From: Chloroflexota bacterium
GTDB lineage: Bacteria; Chloroflexota; Anaerolineae; Anaerolineales; Villigracilaceae
Assembly: GCA_026390015.1 (NCBI GenBank)
Contig: JAPLGS010000143.1
Span: forward strand, 22,699-86,698
Direction of reading: 5' to 3'
DNA: 64,000 bases
Notes under the pieces: model-generated
Databases searched by the model: none
Told to the model about the DNA's origin: nothing
The model's input: the letters and a program-made list of their open reading frames with translations, nothing else
Translations under genes and position numbers: made by a program
Shown: piece by piece, positions 26,519 to 34,338 of the stretch
How the letters are laid out: every line of letters starts with the position of its first letter
How positions within the stretch are numbered: position 1 is the stretch's first letter

Positions 26519-27421
26519 TCAATACTTCCCGTAATTTACTTTCTCGCTATATAGCGCCTTCACCTTCAAACGCTTGTGAGTCTTCGCGCCAAGTTTTTCC
26601 CAATATTGATTTCTATCTTTTACACCGTAAACCCATTCATCAAGATAGGCTTTGACAGAGTCTGGCGATTCGCTGATCTTATCCCACGCCAGATAGAACT
26701 CATTGTCACGGTCATAATAACCTTGTGAATAAGATGGATGACTCGCAAATGGGACGTGACAGACTGCATCCACAATATTCGCGGGGATCATCGTGCGGTT
26801 CGGGTCGGACCTGATGACTGATTCGTCCACGATCTCTTCGGCTGTCAGGATGACTTTCTTCGCAGCGAAGGCCGCTTCCTTTTGTTCACCGATGATTCCC
26901 CATAAATGCGCGTTGCCATTTTTATCCGCGCGCTGTACGTGCACAATGGCTACATCTGGATTTAGCGCAGGCACTACGATCACATCCTTGCCGCCATACG
27001 GATCTGGAATGCGTTTGATAAGCGGATTGACATGTTCGAGACTGGTCGCCCCGGTTTGATTCATCGGCAAAAATGGCAATCCTGATGCGCCCGCTTGCAA
27101 GCGGGTGATCATGCCGAAGTGGGAATATTCCTCCCATTCGAGTTCCCCTTTTTCGATGGCAGTCCGCACGATGCGCAAAGATCCAACACCAGGATTCCCC
27201 ATATAAGAAAAGATAACTTTTTTTGCGCAGCCCGCCGCCGCCATTTGATCATAGATTAGATCGGGTGTGGCGCGCGCGAGTGTGAGATTCTTCCTGCCCT
27301 GACGGATGATCTCATGTCCCGCTGCGAACGGGATGAGATGCGTGAATCCTGCGGCGTAGAGAATATCGCCATCGTTCACAAATTTTGCAATTGCTTTTTT
27401 GAGTGAAATGAGTTTTGACAT
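26519..27421 (-). CDS. CoA-transferase family I, alpha subunit, without visible beta subunit
   Basis: Protein of 300 residues resembling alpha subunits of glutaconate/3-oxoacid CoA-transferases and the related IpdA hydrolases: LKKAIAKFVNDGDILYAAGF, YMGNPGVGSL, GMITRLQAGASGLPF, PALNPDVAIVHVQRADKNGNAHLWG. In heterodimeric members the catalytic Glu lies in the beta subunit. The expected beta gene is not downstream: a strong terminator follows at once. It could use a partner encoded elsewhere, or the second gene was lost when the bzd promoter duplicate arrived. The stop is at 26519 and the next gene upstream ends 2 bases away. Confidence 0.85.
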   Translation of the reverse strand: MSKLISLKKAIAKFVNDGDILYAAGFTHLIPFAAGHEIIRQGRKNLTLARATPDLIYDQMAAAGCAKKVIFSYMGNPGVGSLRIVRTAIEKGELEWEEYSHFGMITRLQAGASGLPFLPMNQTGATSLEHVNPLIKRIPDPYGGKDVIVVPALNPDVAIVHVQRADKNGNAHLWGIIGEQKEAAFAAKKVILTAEEIVDESVIRSDPNRTMIPANIVDAVCHVPFASHPSYSQGYYDRDNEFYLAWDKISESPDSVKAYLDEWVYGVKDRNQYWEKLGAKTHKRLKVKALYSEKVNYGKY

Positions 27422-27422
27422 A

Positions 27423-27707
27423 TTATCTTTTCTTTATATCCTGTTTGGCTTTTAATTTTTCAGCTTTTCTTTTTCTGGCATCTTCACGTGATTTGTTGAC
27501 ATAAGAAAAACGCCCGGCTGATGGCGGCGGTGCTTTTCCGCGCCGAAAATACCAGCCTATAAATATCAGTAAAACTGATATGAATAGATAATCAAAATCC
27601 ACTTTATCGGCGAGGTCGGATGTGACGAAGAGCAGGAAAACGGCGATTCCCATCACCAGGAAGAATGTTCCCACCCGAACGATAATCGGATCTTCATTAT
27701 TTTCCAT
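27423..27707 (-). CDS. Small membrane protein of unknown function
   Basis: Not recognised. A 94-residue protein with two predicted membrane helices (about residues 13-30 and 38-52, VGTFFLVMGIAVFLLF and YLFISVLLIFIGWYF), then a basic, Lys/Arg-rich tail (DARKRKAEKLKAKQDIKKR). It ends 2 bases before the CoA-transferase start, so the two are probably co-transcribed. Topology would put the basic tail in the cytoplasm. Function cannot be inferred. Confidence 0.6.
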   Translation of the reverse strand: MENNEDPIIVRVGTFFLVMGIAVFLLFVTSDLADKVDFDYLFISVLLIFIGWYFRRGKAPPPSAGRFSYVNKSREDARKRKAEKLKAKQDIKKR

Positions 27708-27748
27708 TGGCTTATTTTACCTGCGACTCGTCAAACATACTTACAAGA

Positions 27749-27804
27749 AAACAGGTAAACATGTTTGATATTTATCTGTCAACTTGTTTACCTGTATGTG
27801 GTAC
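27749..27804. repeat. ACAGGTAAAC / GTTTACCTGT inverted repeat
   Basis: ACAGGTAAAC near 27753 and GTTTACCTGT near 27786 are perfect inverted arms about 25 bases apart, between the small membrane protein and the P5C dehydrogenase. Similar ACAGGTAAA and GTAAACAGG strings flank the four-helix-bundle gene at 43.9-44.5 kb. Confidence 0.45.
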
Positions 27805-27814
27805 ACCATGCTTC

Positions 27815-29389
27815 TTACTTCACCAATGTTCTGATCTGTTCATGCATATACAGTGGAAGGTAGTAATGACCGCCCGCGTTCTTGCCGCTGGAGCCGGAAC
27901 CTTTCCAGCCGCCGAACGGTTGGAAACCAGGCCACGCGCCCGTCGTCGCGCCTTGCGGACGATTTGCGTAGGTGACGCCTGCTTCGATGTTATCAAAGAA
28001 CCAATCCGTTTCTTCGGGTGAACCGTAGAAGCCGGCTGTCAGTCCATAGTTCACCTCGTTGGCGATCTTCATCGCTTCATCCATATTGTGGACTCTGCCG
28101 ATGGTTGTGATCGGCAGGAACATTTCATGTTTCCATAAGCGGTGTTCAAAAGGCAGATCTGTAACGAAAGTTGGTTCGCAGAAATATCCCTTGTCGAACA
28201 TGCCGCTTGATTTCACGTTGCCGCCTGTCAGGAATGTACCGCCGCCTTGATTGATCTCTTCGCAGAAATCTTTGAACTCTTTGTAAGAGGATGCGTTGAT
28301 GACTGGGCCGGTATATGTGGCGCGGTCGGTTGGGTCACCAATGACTAATTTGTTTGCGGCGTCTTTCAAACGGCTGACCAGATCATCGTAAACAGAATCC
28401 TCTACGATAACACGTGAAGCGGCGGAGCATTTCTGTCCCTGCAAACCAAATGCCGAGCGGATGATCCCGATCGTGGCGCGTTCCATATCCGCATTCTTAG
28501 AGACGATGACGGGATTCTTTCCGCCGAGTTCCAAAATGATCGGGCGTACATAATTGCGTTTGCCGTAATCCTGGAACATTTTCATGCCTACATCGAATGA
28601 GCCTGTGAAGGTCACGCCATCCACTTCGGGGCTGTCAACAAGCGCCTGCCCAAGCGTGGAGCCGGGTCCGCTGACAAAATTCACCACGCCATCGGGAATG
28701 CCCGCGTCGCGGAAACAATCCACCAGCAGACGCACGATCCACGCAGTATCTGTGGCAGGCTTGATGACGAGCGTGTTGCCAGCCACGAGCGCCGCGCCCG
28801 AAGGCCCGCCAGTCAGCGCGTGCGGGAAGTTGAATGGAGAAATAACGAGCCACACGCCGTACGGGCGCAGTACAGACACATTGCTGGCATCGTAACCAAC
28901 GAGCGGATCTTTGCCCATTTCAACAATATAGCCGTTATTCTTTTCCATTTGATGGCACGAGTAATAAATAAGATCAGCTGTCTCCTGCACGTCGCCCAAA
29001 GATTCCATGCGATTCTTCCCGACCTCCAATGCCATGGCCGCGCCCAGATCAAAGATGCGCTCTTCGATCAACGAAGCAGTTTTGCGAAGCAGTTCTACAC
29101 GCTTTTGCCACGGTGTGTGACTCCAACCTGGGAAAGCCTTGCGCGCGGCAGATAAGGCTTCCTGAGCGTGTTTGGCATTTCCTTTTTGCATTTTCGCCAG
29201 AACCCAATCCGTGTTGACGGGTGAGCGGTCATCAAATTTATCATCGGCGAAAACTTCCTTGCCGTTGATCAACATACCGTATTCCTGTCCCATATTTTGT
29301 TTAAGTTTTTCAACAGCCTTGTCGAATCCGGTGTGTAATTCTTCAGGCGGGTTGAACATGGTTGCATACGTGAGTTTGAAATTTGCCAT
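27815..29389 (-). CDS. 1-pyrroline-5-carboxylate dehydrogenase (aldehyde dehydrogenase family)
   Basis: Protein of 524 residues matching the RocA/PruA type: NAD-dependent oxidation of glutamate semialdehyde to glutamate, the last step of proline or arginine breakdown. Motifs are SPFNFPHALTGGPSGAALVAGN, VTFTGSFDVG, the general-base Glu in ILELGGKNPVIV and the nucleophile Cys in FGLQGQKCSAASRV, plus ETDWF..NIEAGVTYANRP typical of this subfamily. No proline dehydrogenase gene is adjacent. It has its own promoter at 29437-29465 and a ribosome site GGAGG before the ATG at 29389. Confidence 0.9.
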   Translation of the reverse strand: MANFKLTYATMFNPPEELHTGFDKAVEKLKQNMGQEYGMLINGKEVFADDKFDDRSPVNTDWVLAKMQKGNAKHAQEALSAARKAFPGWSHTPWQKRVELLRKTASLIEERIFDLGAAMALEVGKNRMESLGDVQETADLIYYSCHQMEKNNGYIVEMGKDPLVGYDASNVSVLRPYGVWLVISPFNFPHALTGGPSGAALVAGNTLVIKPATDTAWIVRLLVDCFRDAGIPDGVVNFVSGPGSTLGQALVDSPEVDGVTFTGSFDVGMKMFQDYGKRNYVRPIILELGGKNPVIVSKNADMERATIGIIRSAFGLQGQKCSAASRVIVEDSVYDDLVSRLKDAANKLVIGDPTDRATYTGPVINASSYKEFKDFCEEINQGGGTFLTGGNVKSSGMFDKGYFCEPTFVTDLPFEHRLWKHEMFLPITTIGRVHNMDEAMKIANEVNYGLTAGFYGSPEETDWFFDNIEAGVTYANRPQGATTGAWPGFQPFGGWKGSGSSGKNAGGHYYLPLYMHEQIRTLVK

Positions 29390-29436
29390 TGGAAAGCCTC
29401 CTAAGCTTTATGTTATTTGTGTACGACTAAAAATTA

Positions 29437-29465
29437 AGTATAGCGTAGGATTTTATTTCAGTCAA
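29437..29465 (-). promoter_or_regulatory. Sigma70-like promoter of the P5C dehydrogenase gene
   Basis: On the minus strand TTGACT (29465-29460), 17-base spacer, TATACT (29442-29437), about 48 bases before the ATG. Confidence 0.65.
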
Positions 29466-29533
29466 AGATAGTCTTATGGATTGAGTAAGATATATTGAAT
29501 TGGACTTGTCTTGTCTAAAAATAAGGAGACAAA

Positions 29534-30040
29534 ATGAATCCCCGCATCTTTTTTCTGACCTTTGGCCTGGTCGCTGTTTTATTGGCAGCCTGCGCCCCGC
29601 AAGCGACTCAAGTTCCCGCGCCGCCTCAAGCGGCCACGCAAACTTCTGAAAGTGTCGCCCAGCCTCAAGTCACGAATGAATCGCCGCCAGTTGTTGCTGT
29701 AGCCACATCGCGCGGCCCAAATCTCGAAGCTACTGATCCATCCACAGTCAGTCTGGCATCGGGTCAATTGCAATTAGTGGAATTTTTCCGCTTTACGTGA
29801 AGTACCTGCCGCGCAATGGCGCCCATGGTTCATGGGCTTGAATCGGAATATTCTGGCAAGATCAAGTTTGCTTTTCTTGATGCCGACGATCCCAACACTG
29901 ACTCATTCCAGAGCGACCTTGGTTTTTATTCCCAGCCTGAGTTTTATCTGGTGAATGCGGACGGTAAGGTTTTGAAAAAGTTTATTGGTTATGTTTCCGA
30001 AGACGATTTTAGAAATACTTTTGCGCAATACTTGCAATAA
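29534..30040 (+). CDS. Thioredoxin-like lipoprotein with in-frame TGA, probable selenoprotein (UxxC)
   Basis: The frame reads 88 codons, a TGA at 29798-29800, then 79 more codons in the same frame to TAA. Read through, it gives a 168-residue protein. A lipoprotein signal ends in VLLAAC (lipid-anchored Cys20), a Pro/Ala/Gln-rich linker follows to about residue 75, then a thioredoxin fold: LVEFFRFT-U-STC-RAMAP, FAFLDADDP, and YSQPEFYL with the expected cis-Pro. TGA falls exactly on the first Cys of the CxxC motif, giving UxxC. A perfect hairpin, GCCCAUG-GUU-CAUGGGC at 29821-29837, starts its loop 27 bases after TGA, within the range for bacterial SECIS elements. Likely a cell-surface disulfide/peroxide reductase. 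The ribosome site is AAGGAG. Confidence 0.85.
29821..29837 (+). promoter_or_regulatory. SECIS-like hairpin directing selenocysteine insertion
   Basis: A 7-bp perfect stem (29821-29827 with 29831-29837) with loop GUU begins 20 bases after the TGA, inside the coding sequence. Bacterial SECIS elements recognised by SelB are short hairpins just downstream of UGA with a G at the start of the apical loop; both features are met here. SelB binding itself is inferred. Confidence 0.7.
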
Positions 30041-30100
30041 ATTAAATTACCCATCAAAGGATGGGAAATTTTTTTCTGCCTTCATTTATAATCACCGCCT

Positions 30101-31195
30101 ATGGATATTCTTATAAAAGTTTTGGTTTTCATCATTGGGCTTGTTGTAGTTATTCTGACGATCTTTTCGGCGTTGTCCACATTCGTGTTGACGCGCGCCG
30201 CGCGTAGTCAATTGAATCGCATCGTCTTTGGGATTATGCGCCGAATATTTGAATTCATCCTAAAGTTTTTTCATGACTACGAACAGCGCGATCAGATCAT
30301 GGCTTATTATTCTCCCATCAGTTTGATTATGCTTGTGCCGGCCTGGTACGCACTCATCATGTCGGGATACGCCGCCATGTATTGGTCACTGGGTGTAGGG
30401 GATTGGTTTGCGGATTTTCGATATAGCGGTTCATCGTTGTTGACGCTGGGATTCGCTACTTCAAATATTCCCATTGTGACCGTTCTGTCTTTTTCAGAAG
30501 CGTTGATCGGGTTGATTTTGGTTGCTTTGCTTATGGCCTATTTGCCGACTATGTATGCCGCATTTTCGCGGCGAGAGCAGGCCGTCAGTATGTTGGAAGT
30601 GCGCGCAGGCAATCCGCCTTCGGCTTTGGAAATGCTACTGCGTTTCAATCGCATTCATGGTTTGGATAAGCTCGGTGATTATTGGAAAACATGGGAAGCC
30701 TGGTTTGCAGATATTGAAGAAAGCCACACCACTTTGCCAGCGCTGGTTTTTTTCCGCTCCCCGCGTTCTGATAATTCATGGGTCACGGCCTCGGGCGCAA
30801 TTTTGGATGCGGCAGCGATCACGCTCTCTGCAGTGGATATTCCCGCGGATGCTTCTGCGGCACTGAGCATTCGCGCGGGCTCTCTTGCCTTGCGGCGAAT
30901 CACGAATTATTTTGATATCCCATATCCCGAAGCGCCAAAATATCCAACAGACCCGATCAGCATTAAGCGCGAAGAATTTGATGAGCTGTTATTCAAATTG
31001 GAAAAAGCGGGCGTGTCGCTGAAAGCAGACCGTGAAAAAGCGTGGACAGATTTCGCAGGCTGGCGAGTCAACTATGACAGAGTCCTTTTGGTGTTGTGCA
31101 CACTTGTAATGGCTCCGCAAGCGCCATGGTCCAGTGACCGCGCGCCGAAATTCAAAATGCCACCGTTGTTCCTGAAGAAGAAACGCAAATCTTAA
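30101..31195 (+). CDS. Membrane protein with two-helix ion-channel-like pore region
   Basis: A 364-residue protein. Membrane helices lie at about residues 3-30, 66-92 and 123-150. Between the last two is a re-entrant-loop-like segment YSGSSLLTLGFAT, which recalls the TxxTxGYG pore loop of potassium channels without the GYG filter. The C-terminal 200 residues are soluble and may sense a signal. I cannot name a family with certainty; a two-TM ion channel or mechanosensor is the best guess. It starts 60 bases after the selenoprotein and ends at a bidirectional terminator. Confidence 0.6.
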   Translation: MDILIKVLVFIIGLVVVILTIFSALSTFVLTRAARSQLNRIVFGIMRRIFEFILKFFHDYEQRDQIMAYYSPISLIMLVPAWYALIMSGYAAMYWSLGVGDWFADFRYSGSSLLTLGFATSNIPIVTVLSFSEALIGLILVALLMAYLPTMYAAFSRREQAVSMLEVRAGNPPSALEMLLRFNRIHGLDKLGDYWKTWEAWFADIEESHTTLPALVFFRSPRSDNSWVTASGAILDAAAITLSAVDIPADASAALSIRAGSLALRRITNYFDIPYPEAPKYPTDPISIKREEFDELLFKLEKAGVSLKADREKAWTDFAGWRVNYDRVLLVLCTLVMAPQAPWSSDRAPKFKMPPLFLKKKRKS

Positions 31196-31230
31196 AAAAA
31201 AGCGCCTCGCGAAAAAATGCCGAGGCGCTC
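31194..31230. terminator. Bidirectional terminator between convergent genes
   Basis: AGCGCCTCG (31201-31209) and CGAGGCGCT (31221-31229) form a 9-bp stem around an A-rich loop. On the minus strand it is followed by seven T, so it mainly serves the MFS gene, and it also ends the plus-strand gene. Confidence 0.8.
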
Positions 31231-31258
31231 TCACTATTTACTGATCACTATTTACTGA

Positions 31259-32623
31259 TTACTGATTGCCTTCGTACTTCTTCGCATCTGCGATGGCTTT
31301 ATCAACCTTCACAAAGGGCAGCAGGATCAAGCCCGCGATGAAGAAGAAGATCAATGACAGAATGGCGATGCGCAAATTTCCGAACATCTGATTTGCAAGG
31401 CCAAATACCAGCGGCCCGATCCAGGAAGTGCCGCGTTCGCTGATCTCATAGAAAGAGAAGAACTCCGCTTCCTTGCCATTGGGGATCATCTGCGCAAATA
31501 GACTTCGGCTGATGGCTTGCGAACCGCCCATCACGATCGCGATGAAAATGCCGAGGATGAAGAATTGAGCGGTTGCAGTCGGGCCTTTTAATCCGCCGTA
31601 CGCGTAGATCACCACGCCAGACCAGATCACCAGGCTGACGACTACCGATTGTTTCGCGCCGATCCAGCCCGCGAGTTTGCCCCAGAACAAAGCTCCAAAG
31701 AAGGCCACGAATTGGATCATCAAAATAACGGCGATCAATGTTGATTGTTCAAGTTCCAGCCCACCTTGAATCAGGGGCGCGGCCGCAAATGTCGAAGCGA
31801 CTGCGATCACGGTTTGAATTCCGTCATTGTATAAAAAGTAAGCGATCAGGAATTTCAATGTTTCTGGGAAATGTCTTACTTCGCCGATCGTCTTGCGGAG
31901 TTGTTTGAAGCCGATGCTGACATAGGTTTCACCAGACGGCAGGGAGCGCGCCGCGTGCCGTGTGCGCAATCTGCTCCAGGTGATGAAAGAAAAGCCAAGC
32001 CACCAAACACCGGCCGATGCGAGGTTAATGCGGACTGCCAGATCACCGGGTACGCCGAGGTCTTCGCTAAAAGTAAAGAACGCCAAATTGAGCGCGAGCA
32101 AAATGCCGCCGCCCAAATATCCCATTGCCCAACCATAGGAAGAAACGCGGTCTCTTTCATCTTCGCTTGCAATATCCGGCAGGTACGAATTATAGAAAAC
32201 CATTGAAGCGCCAAAGGCCAGATTCGCAACGATGAAAAGCACGCCACCCAACCACCACAATCCGCCGGTGATGAGGAACATCAAGATGGTCGCAACTGCG
32301 CCGATGGTGGCGAAAATCTGCATCATACGTTTTCGCATGTGCGAGTAATCTGCGATGGCGCCTAAAATGGGGAGGAACAAAACCTGCATTCCAACAGAAA
32401 ATGAAATGCAATACGGGAGGAATGAATCAGGCGCGACTGGAATGCCAAAGAACGGCACGGTCGTAGTCCCTGCTGCCTCGGCCGCCGAGCGCGCCAGTGA
32501 CGCTACATACGGCCCAAGAAACACAGTTCCGATCGTTGTGCTAAAAGCCGAATTTGCCCAGTCGTACATGGCCCAGCCGAAAATCTCTTTTCTGTCGTTC
32601 ACCAGCGGTTTATCTGTTGACAT
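31259..32623 (-). CDS. MFS transporter of the UMF1 (Atg22-like) family
   Basis: Integral membrane protein of 454 residues with about 12 helices. The N-terminal WAMYDWANSAFSTTIGTVFLGPY is the UMF1/Atg22 signature. Later segments include GAIADYSHMRKRMM, FYNSYLPDIASEDERDRVSSYGWAMGYLGGG and SRSLFAQMIPNGKEAEFFSFYEISERGTSWIGP. These proteins are proposed exporters of amino acids or other small solutes, but the substrate here is unknown. The ATG at 32623 follows GGAGG with 5-base spacing; an upstream ATG at 32692 would add a poor N-terminus and is rejected. Confidence 0.88.
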   Translation of the reverse strand: MSTDKPLVNDRKEIFGWAMYDWANSAFSTTIGTVFLGPYVASLARSAAEAAGTTTVPFFGIPVAPDSFLPYCISFSVGMQVLFLPILGAIADYSHMRKRMMQIFATIGAVATILMFLITGGLWWLGGVLFIVANLAFGASMVFYNSYLPDIASEDERDRVSSYGWAMGYLGGGILLALNLAFFTFSEDLGVPGDLAVRINLASAGVWWLGFSFITWSRLRTRHAARSLPSGETYVSIGFKQLRKTIGEVRHFPETLKFLIAYFLYNDGIQTVIAVASTFAAAPLIQGGLELEQSTLIAVILMIQFVAFFGALFWGKLAGWIGAKQSVVVSLVIWSGVVIYAYGGLKGPTATAQFFILGIFIAIVMGGSQAISRSLFAQMIPNGKEAEFFSFYEISERGTSWIGPLVFGLANQMFGNLRIAILSLIFFFIAGLILLPFVKVDKAIADAKKYEGNQ

Positions 32624-32730
32624 GTATCCTCCAAAACTCAGATTGGTTGTTAGAAACACAACACGCGCCAGTATAAGTAGTTTCGGTTTCAATGTTAAGA
32701 AAATAGGGGAGGAAAAGCAGCGCTTCTTAC

Positions 32731-32759
32731 TTGACCCTCAACCTGCTACAAGCTAAAAT
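32731..32759 (+). promoter_or_regulatory. Sigma70-like promoter of ffh
   Basis: TTGACC (32731-32736), 17-base spacer, TAAAAT (32754-32759), about 27 bases before the ATG of ffh. Confidence 0.6.
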
Positions 32760-32786
32760 GCTGTTCCTACTCTGGAGCATTTACTC

Positions 32787-34118
32787 ATGTTTGAAACACT
32801 CACTGGACGACTCAACCAAATTTTCGATAATCTTCGTCGCCGCGGAAAACTTTCCGAAGCGGATGTGGATGCCGCCATGCGTGAAGTGCGCCTCGCTCTG
32901 CTCGAAGCGGATGTACATTTTAGCGTGGTCAAAACTTTCATTGCCAAAGTGCGTGAACGCGCCGTCGGAGCGGAAGTATCCAAGGCGCTGAATCCCGGTC
33001 AGCAGATCATCAAGATCGTCAACGACGAATTGATCGCGGCGCTTGGTGAACCCGTTGGATTAAATCTCACGGGACCAAAACCGCGCGTTATCATGATGGT
33101 CGGTTTGCAGGGCGCTGGTAAAACAACAGCCGTAGGCAAACTTGCGCGGCTGATGAAGGCAAAAGGGGAGCGTGTTCTGCTAGTCGCAGGTGACCCGTAT
33201 CGGCCCGCCGCTATCAAACAATTACAGCAACTCGGTGAGCGGCTGGATGTTGAAGTCGAAACTGACATTTCACTCACTCCGCCGCAACTCGCCAGGCACG
33301 CCGTTGATAAAGCTGAAAAGGGTGGATTCGGTTTGGTGATCATCGATACAGCTGGTCGGTCGCAGTTGGATGCGTCACTGATGGATGAGTTAAAAGACAT
33401 CGCCGCGAATGTCAACCCAATTGATATCCTGCTCGTAGTCGATTCCATGATCGGTCAGGAAGCGTTGAACATCGCGCAGGGTTTCAAAGATTCTATCAAT
33501 CTAACAGGTTTGATTCTCACAAAAATGGATGGCGACTCACGCGGCGGCGCGGCGATTTCCATCCGCTCGGTGACGGGCATTCCAATTAAATTTATCGGCA
33601 CCGGTGAAAAACTCGATGCGCTTGAAACGTACGATCCCTCGCGATTGTCATCTCGAATTTTGGGAATGGGTGACATGATCGGCTTGATCGAAAAAGCCGA
33701 AGCCGCCTATGACGGGCAGGATATGGACGCGCAGACGCGGCAGGCGCAGAAGATGATGAAGGGTCAGTTCTCGCTGGAGGATTGGCTTAATCAAATGAAA
33801 CAAATGAAAAAGATGGGGCCGCTCGCGCAGATCATGGATATGCTGCCCGGTCAAATGGGACAGTCCGTGCGCGGCGTAGACCCAACGGTTGTTGAGAAAA
33901 CTTTCAAGCAATCTGAAGCGATCATTAATTCAATGACGTTGAAGGAACGACGCGACCCTGATCTTTTAAATGCATCACGGCGGCGGCGTATCGCGGCGGG
34001 TAGCGGCATGCAAGTGCAGGATGTGAATCGCCTCGTTAAGCAATTCCGCGAAATACAAAAAATGATGAAGACGCTCCAGAAAACAGGCGGCAAAGGAATG
34101 GGGAAAATGTTTGGATGA
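32787..34118 (+). CDS. ffh: Signal recognition particle protein Ffh
   Basis: GTPase of the signal recognition particle, 443 residues, which delivers ribosomes with signal sequences to FtsY at the membrane. The N domain starts MFETLTGRLNQIFDNLRRRGKLSE; G-domain motifs are GLQGAGKTTAVGKLA (G1), DTAGRSQLD (G3), TKMDGDSRGGAAIS (G4) and GTGEKLDALE (G5). The M domain from about residue 300 is rich in Met (LNQMKQMKKMG, SGMQVQDVNRLVKQF) and binds signal peptides and SRP RNA. It is complete. A housekeeping gene, it marks this part as core chromosome. Confidence 0.97.
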   Translation: MFETLTGRLNQIFDNLRRRGKLSEADVDAAMREVRLALLEADVHFSVVKTFIAKVRERAVGAEVSKALNPGQQIIKIVNDELIAALGEPVGLNLTGPKPRVIMMVGLQGAGKTTAVGKLARLMKAKGERVLLVAGDPYRPAAIKQLQQLGERLDVEVETDISLTPPQLARHAVDKAEKGGFGLVIIDTAGRSQLDASLMDELKDIAANVNPIDILLVVDSMIGQEALNIAQGFKDSINLTGLILTKMDGDSRGGAAISIRSVTGIPIKFIGTGEKLDALETYDPSRLSSRILGMGDMIGLIEKAEAAYDGQDMDAQTRQAQKMMKGQFSLEDWLNQMKQMKKMGPLAQIMDMLPGQMGQSVRGVDPTVVEKTFKQSEAIINSMTLKERRDPDLLNASRRRRIAAGSGMQVQDVNRLVKQFREIQKMMKTLQKTGGKGMGKMFG

Positions 34119-34154
34119 AAAAGAACAAACCCAAAAATACTGTAAATTATTAAT

Positions 34155-34182
34155 TTGACCTGCTCTTCAGGTGTTGTATAAT
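34155..34182 (+). promoter_or_regulatory. Sigma70-like promoter of the histidine kinase gene
   Basis: TTGACC (34155-34160), 16-base spacer, TATAAT (34177-34182). The leader to the ATG at 34339 is about 150 bases, with no further feature recognised. Confidence 0.6.
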
Positions 34183-34338
34183 TAGGAATAATAAAAATTC
34201 TTGATCAAATATTTATTGCTTTAGTACATGTTGTAGGATCATTAGAAGTATGGGAATTAAAATCTCTTTTATTTGCTCAAAAATTTTACAGCAGCTACAT
34301 GCTTCAGGTGATTTTTATTGTCTGCAAAGGATGATCAA

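Noticed and set aside
29534..29800. An 88-residue lipoprotein ending at TGA, with the rest a separate gene or a pseudogene
   Set aside because: The downstream frame is the same, codes a complete thioredoxin fold, and the TGA coincides with the CxxC cysteine and a hairpin. Read-through as selenocysteine explains all of this.
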